From assembly GCF_004362045.1 (NCBI RefSeq), contig NZ_SNWX01000013.1:1-64000 (forward strand): a stretch of 64,000 nt of DNA, given 5' to 3'. The stretch comes from Halanaerobium saccharolyticum (lineage in GTDB: Bacteria; Bacillota; Halanaerobiia; Halanaerobiales; Halanaerobiaceae). The position numbers and the translations under genes are program-made. Each line of letters begins with the position of its first letter. The first letter of the stretch is position 1. The notes under the pieces were generated by a model, which was not told the DNA's origin, ran no database searches, and was given only the letters and a program-made list of their open reading frames with translations. Shown in pieces: positions 59,832-64,000 of the stretch.

Positions 59832-60491
59832 ATGAAAAATGTAATAGCTATCGATGGCCCGGGTGGTGCAGGCAAAAGTACTATTGCAAAATTGCTGGCT
59901 GAAAGATTAAATTATATTCACCTTGATACTGGCGCAATGTATCGAGCTCTAACTCTGGCTGCTATAAAAAATAATATTGATTTTGATCAAAAAAATAAAC
60001 TAGTGAAACTGGCAAAAAGTATTGATATTACTTTTGACGAAAATGGAGAAATATTTTTGAATGGAGAAAATGTCACTGAGGAGATTAGAACAGCTGAGGT
60101 TAACAGCCATGTTTCTCAGATTGCTTTGATCAAGGGTGTAAGAGAAATTTTAGTAGAAAAACAGCAGCAGCTTGCTCAAAATAATATGGTTGTAATGGAT
60201 GGTAGAGATATTACAACAGTGGTTCTGCCTGAGGCTGAGTATAAATTCTTTTTGACTGCTTCTCTGGAAGAAAGAGCAAAACGACGATATCAGGAAATTA
60301 AATCAAAAGATAACGAAGCATATTTTGAAAAAATAAAAAAAAGCATTGCCCGGCGAGATAAATTAGACAGTGAGCGGAAACATTCACCCTTAAAAAAAGC
60401 TGAGGATGCTATCTTAGTAGATACAACTAATTTATCTATTGATCAGGTCCTTGATCAGATGATAACAATTATTGAAGGTGACTCAAAGTGA
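59832..60491 (+). CDS. cmk: Cytidylate kinase
   Basis: Cmk phosphorylates CMP and dCMP. The 219-aa protein has the P-loop GPGGAGKSTIA, LDTGAMYRAL, DGRDITTVVLP and the late LDSERKHSPLK. It starts 29 bases after aroH with AAAAGGTGA and overlaps plsC by four bases (GTGA), showing coupling. Confidence 0.98.
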   Translation: MKNVIAIDGPGGAGKSTIAKLLAERLNYIHLDTGAMYRALTLAAIKNNIDFDQKNKLVKLAKSIDITFDENGEIFLNGENVTEEIRTAEVNSHVSQIALIKGVREILVEKQQQLAQNNMVVMDGRDITTVVLPEAEYKFFLTASLEERAKRRYQEIKSKDNEAYFEKIKKSIARRDKLDSERKHSPLKKAEDAILVDTTNLSIDQVLDQMITIIEGDSK

Positions 60492-61075
60492 AAAATTTTG
60501 TTTATCAGTCAATTAGGATATTTCTTTTAGTTGTTTTTAAAATATTTTTTAGAATAAAGATTAATGGTAAAGAAAATCTGCCTGAACAGGGAGCAGTGAT
60601 TGTGATGTCAAATCATATTAGTGCTTTTGATCCTCCACTACTGGCAGCAATTTTTTCGAGACCGGTAAGATTCATGGCAAAAAAAGAACTTTTTGAAAAT
60701 CCTATTATTCGTTTTGTTCTCTTTTTAGCTGATGCTTTTCCGGTTGACCGCAGTAAAAATGATATTACTGCTGTAAAAAAGGCTCTTTCGCTACTTAAGG
60801 ACCAGGAAGTTCTGGGCTTATTTCCCGAGGGAACAAGACATCCGGAAGGTAAACTTGGTGATCCTAAAGCTGGTTCAGTTATGCTGGCTATAAAAAGTGG
60901 AGCTCCGATTTTACCAGTGGGAATTAAAAATGTAAAAAAAGACGGCAGGATCACCATTAATATCGGACAAAAATTCACTATGGAACAATTTCCAAGTAAA
61001 AGATTGAGTAAAGATGAGAGAAAAAAAGCAGCACAATTTATCAAAAGTAAAATTCGAAAAGAGATAAATAAATAA
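60488..61075 (+). CDS. plsC: 1-acyl-sn-glycerol-3-phosphate acyltransferase
   Basis: PlsC adds the second acyl chain to make phosphatidic acid. The 195-aa protein has an N-terminal hydrophobic segment, the catalytic block SNHISAFDPP and FPEGTRHPEG, then PILPVGI. Its GTG start lies in the cmk stop codon. Order cmk-plsC-ispH/rpsA is typical of Clostridia. Confidence 0.97.
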   Translation: MKNFVYQSIRIFLLVVFKIFFRIKINGKENLPEQGAVIVMSNHISAFDPPLLAAIFSRPVRFMAKKELFENPIIRFVLFLADAFPVDRSKNDITAVKKALSLLKDQEVLGLFPEGTRHPEGKLGDPKAGSVMLAIKSGAPILPVGIKNVKKDGRITINIGQKFTMEQFPSKRLSKDERKKAAQFIKSKIRKEINK

Positions 61076-61078
61076 TAA

Positions 61079-61109
61079 TGATTATTAATAATATCATTAT
61101 TTTAAGCTT
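61079..61109 (+). terminator. AT-rich hairpin, weak terminator after plsC
   Basis: AATGATTATTAATAATATCATT region: ATAATGAT arms (about 61076-61084 and 61100-61108) pair imperfectly around TATTAATA, followed by a T-rich stretch. It is weak because of low GC. Confidence 0.4.
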
Positions 61110-61236
61110 TTTATAATTTTTTTGGATTTAAAGCAGGATTTTAGAAGTTAATAGAGAAAAATGTCTAAGAGGTATCCTATATATTTTTAGGATATATTGT
61201 TACTTGTTGGTGTTGTGCTGGAAGGAGGTGAAGGTT

Positions 61237-63483
61237 CTGGAGGTTATTACAGCAGAAGAGGCTGGATTTTGTTTTGGTGTGGAAAGAGCTATTGATCTGG
61301 TTCTGGAAGCAGCCAGTGAAAATGAAGATCTGAATGTCTACACACTGGGTCCGCTGATTCATAATCCACAGGTTGTAAAGAAATTGGAAGCTAAAAATGT
61401 GAAAGTCGCCTCTTCACTTGCCGAAATTGATTCTGGAATAGTAATTATCCGTTCTCACGGAGTTGCTCCAGAAATTATAGAACAGGCAAGAGAGAAAAAT
61501 CTAAAGATTATAGATGCTACCTGTCCCTATGTAAAAAATGCTCAAAAATATGCCAGAAAACTGGTAGATGAGGGCTATCAAACTTTTATTTATGGTGATC
61601 AAGATCATCCAGAAGTTCAGGGAATTTATGGGGCAAGTGATAAAAAAGCAATTATAATTAGAGAAAAAGAGGATTTAAATTCTATTGAGCTAAAAGCTAG
61701 AGTTGGTTTTGTAGCTCAAACAACAAAATCTCCTGAGTCTTTTAGGGATATTATTAATTTAGTTATAACAGAAGTTAAAGAGTTAAAAGTTTTTAACACT
61801 ATTTGTAATACTACAGATGTACGTCAGTCTTCAGCCAAAAAATTAGCTGAGGATGTAGATATCATGTTTGTAATAGGGGGTCATAATAGTGCTAATACAA
61901 CCAGGCTTGCAGAAATTTGTGCAGCCACAAACACCCCTACTTATCATATAGAAACAGCCGCTGAAATTAATAAAGAGTGGTTGTCTGGAAAAAATAAAGT
62001 TGGAATTACAGCTGGAGCATCGACTCCAGACTGGTTAATAAGGGAGGTTATTCAGTTAATGAACGAAGAAAACAAAGATCTAAATGTTGAGTCAACTGAG
62101 AACACAGAGGAAAAAGAGGAACAAGTTTTAGAAGAGGTAGAAGAGACAGAAGAGACAGTAGAAGAGACTGAAGAGACAACAGAAGAAACTGAAAAAACTG
62201 AAGAAACTACAGAGGAAAAAGAAGCTGATAACAGTGAGGAAGCAGTAGAATCTGTCGAAGAAGAAGCAGAAGAAGATGCTGAAACTGAAGAAGAGGCTGA
62301 ATTTAAATATAGCGATAATGATATTGCTGATTTAAGCAAAGGTCAGAAAGTTACTGGTACTGTAGTTGAAATCAATGATAATGGTGTTTATGTTGATGTT
62401 AATTATAAAACAGATGGATTTATTCCATTACGCCATTTGAGTCATCGTCCTGTAGAAGACGCTCATGATATTGTGAGTATGGACGAAGAGATTGAAGTAG
62501 TTATCTTAACTTTAGAAGATGATGAAGGTAATATGATCTTGTCTAAAAAGCAGGCAGATTATGAGAAGGCGTGGGAAAAAATTGAAGAAGCATATGAAAA
62601 TGACGAAATCATAGAAGCTGAAGTTACAAAAGAAGTTAAAGGTGGTCTGGTTGTAGATGTAGGAGTCAGAGGATTTATCCCTGCTTCTCATGTTGCGATT
62701 GGCTATGTTGATGACTTAAGCGACTATGTTGGCGAAAAAATGCGCCTTAAGATCATCGAGGTTGAAAGAGATAACAATAATGTTGTTCTTTCTGCTAAAA
62801 AAGTTCTTGAAAAAGAGAGAGCAGCTGAGAAAGAAGAAACTCTAGCCTCTTTAGAAGAAGGTCAGACAGTAGAAGGTACAGTTACCAAGTTAGTTGATTT
62901 TGGTGCCTTTATTGACCTGGGTGGAATAGAAGGCCTGCTTCATATTTCAGAAATGTCATGGGGTAGGATTGAAAGCCCATCTGAAGTGCTTTCTGAAGGA
63001 GAAAAAGTTGAAGTTAAGGTTCTTGGAGTTAACAAAGAAGAGGAAAGAATTTCTCTCGGCTTAAAGCAGCTTTTACCTGATCCATGGGAAGAATTTGCTG
63101 AGAAGCACTATGAAGGAGAAGTTATTGAAGGTAAGATTACTAAACTTGTTGATTTTGGTGCCTTTATGGAAGTTGAAAAGGGCATTGAAGGTCTAATTCA
63201 TATTTCTCAGTTATCACACCGTCATGTTAAAACTGCTGATGAAGTAGTTAGTGTTGGTGATGTAAGAGAAGCAAAAATTATTAATATTGATGCTGATCAG
63301 GAAAGAGTAGGTTTAAGCTTAAAAGAGTTAGAAGAAAAGCCTGAACCTAAAAAAGAATCCAGCAGCAGTTCTCAAAGTTCAAGCAGTAGTAGTAAATCAC
63401 AGAGTAATAAAAGTGATGATAGTTCCTCAGGTGGAGCTACTATTAGAGAAATTGTTGGAGATATTTTTGACCAGGGTGAATAA
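61237..63483 (+). CDS. ispH: IspH (HMBPP reductase) fused to ribosomal protein bS1-type domains
   Basis: The N-terminal IspH domain (residues 1-280) reduces HMBPP to IPP and DMAPP. The cluster cysteines are Cys12 (GFCFGVERA), Cys96 (DATCPYV) and Cys190. After a Glu/Thr-rich linker (about 283-356) come four S1 domains near 366-435, 452-521, 540-608 and 625-694, matching bS1, then a Ser-rich tail. This fusion is known in Clostridia. Four S1 domains is fewer than the six of E. coli S1. The best start by spacing is CTG 61237, 8 bases after GGAGG at 61224-61228, giving MEVITAEEAGFC; a GTG at 61228 overlaps that site. Confidence 0.95.
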   Translation: MEVITAEEAGFCFGVERAIDLVLEAASENEDLNVYTLGPLIHNPQVVKKLEAKNVKVASSLAEIDSGIVIIRSHGVAPEIIEQAREKNLKIIDATCPYVKNAQKYARKLVDEGYQTFIYGDQDHPEVQGIYGASDKKAIIIREKEDLNSIELKARVGFVAQTTKSPESFRDIINLVITEVKELKVFNTICNTTDVRQSSAKKLAEDVDIMFVIGGHNSANTTRLAEICAATNTPTYHIETAAEINKEWLSGKNKVGITAGASTPDWLIREVIQLMNEENKDLNVESTENTEEKEEQVLEEVEETEETVEETEETTEETEKTEETTEEKEADNSEEAVESVEEEAEEDAETEEEAEFKYSDNDIADLSKGQKVTGTVVEINDNGVYVDVNYKTDGFIPLRHLSHRPVEDAHDIVSMDEEIEVVILTLEDDEGNMILSKKQADYEKAWEKIEEAYENDEIIEAEVTKEVKGGLVVDVGVRGFIPASHVAIGYVDDLSDYVGEKMRLKIIEVERDNNNVVLSAKKVLEKERAAEKEETLASLEEGQTVEGTVTKLVDFGAFIDLGGIEGLLHISEMSWGRIESPSEVLSEGEKVEVKVLGVNKEEERISLGLKQLLPDPWEEFAEKHYEGEVIEGKITKLVDFGAFMEVEKGIEGLIHISQLSHRHVKTADEVVSVGDVREAKIINIDADQERVGLSLKELEEKPEPKKESSSSSQSSSSSSKSQSNKSDDSSSGGATIREIVGDIFDQGE

Positions 63484-63494
63484 TTAAAAAAGGC

Positions 63495-63533
63495 ACCCGC
63501 TGTCCCTTAATTCTATGGGCGGCGGGTTTTTTT
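63495..63533 (+). terminator. Rho-independent terminator of the ispH-S1 gene
   Basis: ACCCGC 63495-63500 pairs with GCGGGT 63522-63527, with CCC/GGG inside, followed by TTTTTTT. Confidence 0.9.
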
Positions 63534-63550
63534 ATGCTTACTGCAGATTA

Positions 63551-63579
63551 TTGCCTAATTACAGTAAATGTGATATTAT
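63551..63579 (+). promoter_or_regulatory. Sigma-A-type promoter of the DUF512 gene
   Basis: TTGCCT 63551-63556, 17-base spacer, TATTAT 63574-63579, about 26 bases before the start. Confidence 0.65.
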
Positions 63580-63604
63580 CAAGCTTACAGGAGGTAGAAG
63601 CACT

Positions 63605-64000
63605 ATGGTTAAAATTGAAAAGGTCATCCCAAATTCTACCGCTGATAAAGCAGGATTAAAGGAAGAGTATAAGATTATTACCATTAATGGACAAAAAATA
63701 AATGATTATATAGATTATTTATATCAGATTTCTGAGCCAGTTATTGAGCTGGAAATTGAAACTAAAAATAATCAAAGAAAAAATATTGAATTACAGCGTC
63801 AGCCTGGAGAGGAATTAGGTATAGAGTTTAAAGAAATTATATTTGATGGTTTAAAACAGTGTAAAAACAACTGTATTTTTTGTTTTGTCAAACAACAGCC
63901 TCAAAACATGCGTAATAGTTTAAACCAGATGGATGATGATTATCGATTTTCTTTTTTACAGGGTAGTTTTGTGACTCTGACTAATTTAGAACAGAGAGAA
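63605..64000 (+). CDS. DUF512 radical-SAM protein, N-terminal part, runs off the window end
   Basis: From ATG 63605 (AGGAGG about 9 bases upstream) the frame is open through 64000, 132 codons. A PDZ-like region (residues about 1-70, NSTADKAGLKEEYKIITING) is followed by the radical-SAM cluster motif CKNNCIFCF (C-x3-C-x2-C) and the family block DDDYRFSFLQGSFVTLTNL. This matches the DUF512 family, which in Clostridia stands between ispH-S1 and der. Function is unknown. Confidence 0.92.
   Translation, partial: MVKIEKVIPNSTADKAGLKEEYKIITINGQKINDYIDYLYQISEPVIELEIETKNNQRKNIELQRQPGEELGIEFKEIIFDGLKQCKNNCIFCFVKQQPQNMRNSLNQMDDDYRFSFLQGSFVTLTNLEQRE

Noticed and set aside
62052-62339. Ser/Val-rich 95-aa antisense ORF
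   Set aside because: It is the reverse of the Glu/Thr linker codons of the ispH-S1 gene; low complexity explains the open frame.

Overview
The window looks like chromosome of an anaerobic, fermentative, halophile-type Firmicute, most likely Halanaerobiales (Halanaerobium or a close relative). The DNA is AT-rich. It carries a V/A-type ATPase, flavodiiron protein, Pta-AckA, malic enzyme, the IspH-ribosomal S1 fusion known from Clostridia, and housekeeping gene order shared with Bacillus and Clostridia. A secreted, non-lipidated peptide-binding protein and an Lnt-like membrane protein fit the two-membrane envelope of that order. Assignment to genus is inference. I saw no tRNA, rRNA, IS element, prophage or CRISPR array. 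Nearly all genes are ordinary core genes, mostly on the + strand.

Layout. 1-5479: V-type ATPase operon (tail of a probable I subunit, then K, F, E, A, B, D) closed by a strong terminator. 5481-15329: MATE exporter (-), lspA-rluD, flavodiiron protein, an EF-G paralogue, an Lnt-like protein, and convergent rqcH (-). 15432-17806: remA-gmk-rpoZ-coaBC. 17864-22358: dppABC-type peptide transporter without ATPase genes, then lgt. 22368-36803: metK, then priA-def-fmt-yugP-rsmB-rlmN-prpC-pknB-rsgA-rpe-thiN and malic enzyme. 36822-47809: rpmB (-), then asp23-fakA-fakB-recG-rsmD-coaD, a UbiA-family protein, yccF, a TtcA-like enzyme and a PAS-GGDEF-EAL protein. 47885-49729: NhaC-type transporter (-) under a clear lysine riboswitch. 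49823-61075: ylbL-like protease, tmcAL (-), pta-ackA, yceD-rpmF, plsX-fabK-fabG-acpP, rnc, aroH, cmk, plsC. 61237-64000: ispH-S1 fusion and the start of a DUF512 radical-SAM gene cut by the window edge.

How they fit together. Membrane lipid supply is covered by PlsX, FabK, FabG, ACP, PlsC and the fatty acid kinase pair FakA/FakB; fabD, fabF and fapR are not here. Lipoprotein maturation is represented by Lgt and LspA plus a degenerate Lnt. Translation quality and tRNA/rRNA modification are strongly represented (RqcH, Def, Fmt, RsmB, RlmN, RsmD, RluD, RsgA, TmcAL, TtcA-like, EF-G-like). Acetate and pyruvate metabolism come from Pta, AckA and malic enzyme.

Most notable. (1) A roughly 75-nt structured element directly upstream of two unrelated ribosome binding sites, those of the ATPase E subunit (two perfect 59-bp tandem copies) and acpP. 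It has an almost invariant 21-nt loop on a stem whose bases covary between loci. I cannot match it to a known RNA class. (2) PriA here has lost its Walker A, Walker B and C-terminal helicase motifs but keeps all eight zinc cysteines. (3) The Lnt-like protein keeps the catalytic Glu position but not the Lys or Cys. (4) The lysine riboswitch reassigns an NhaC-type antiporter as a probable lysine transporter.
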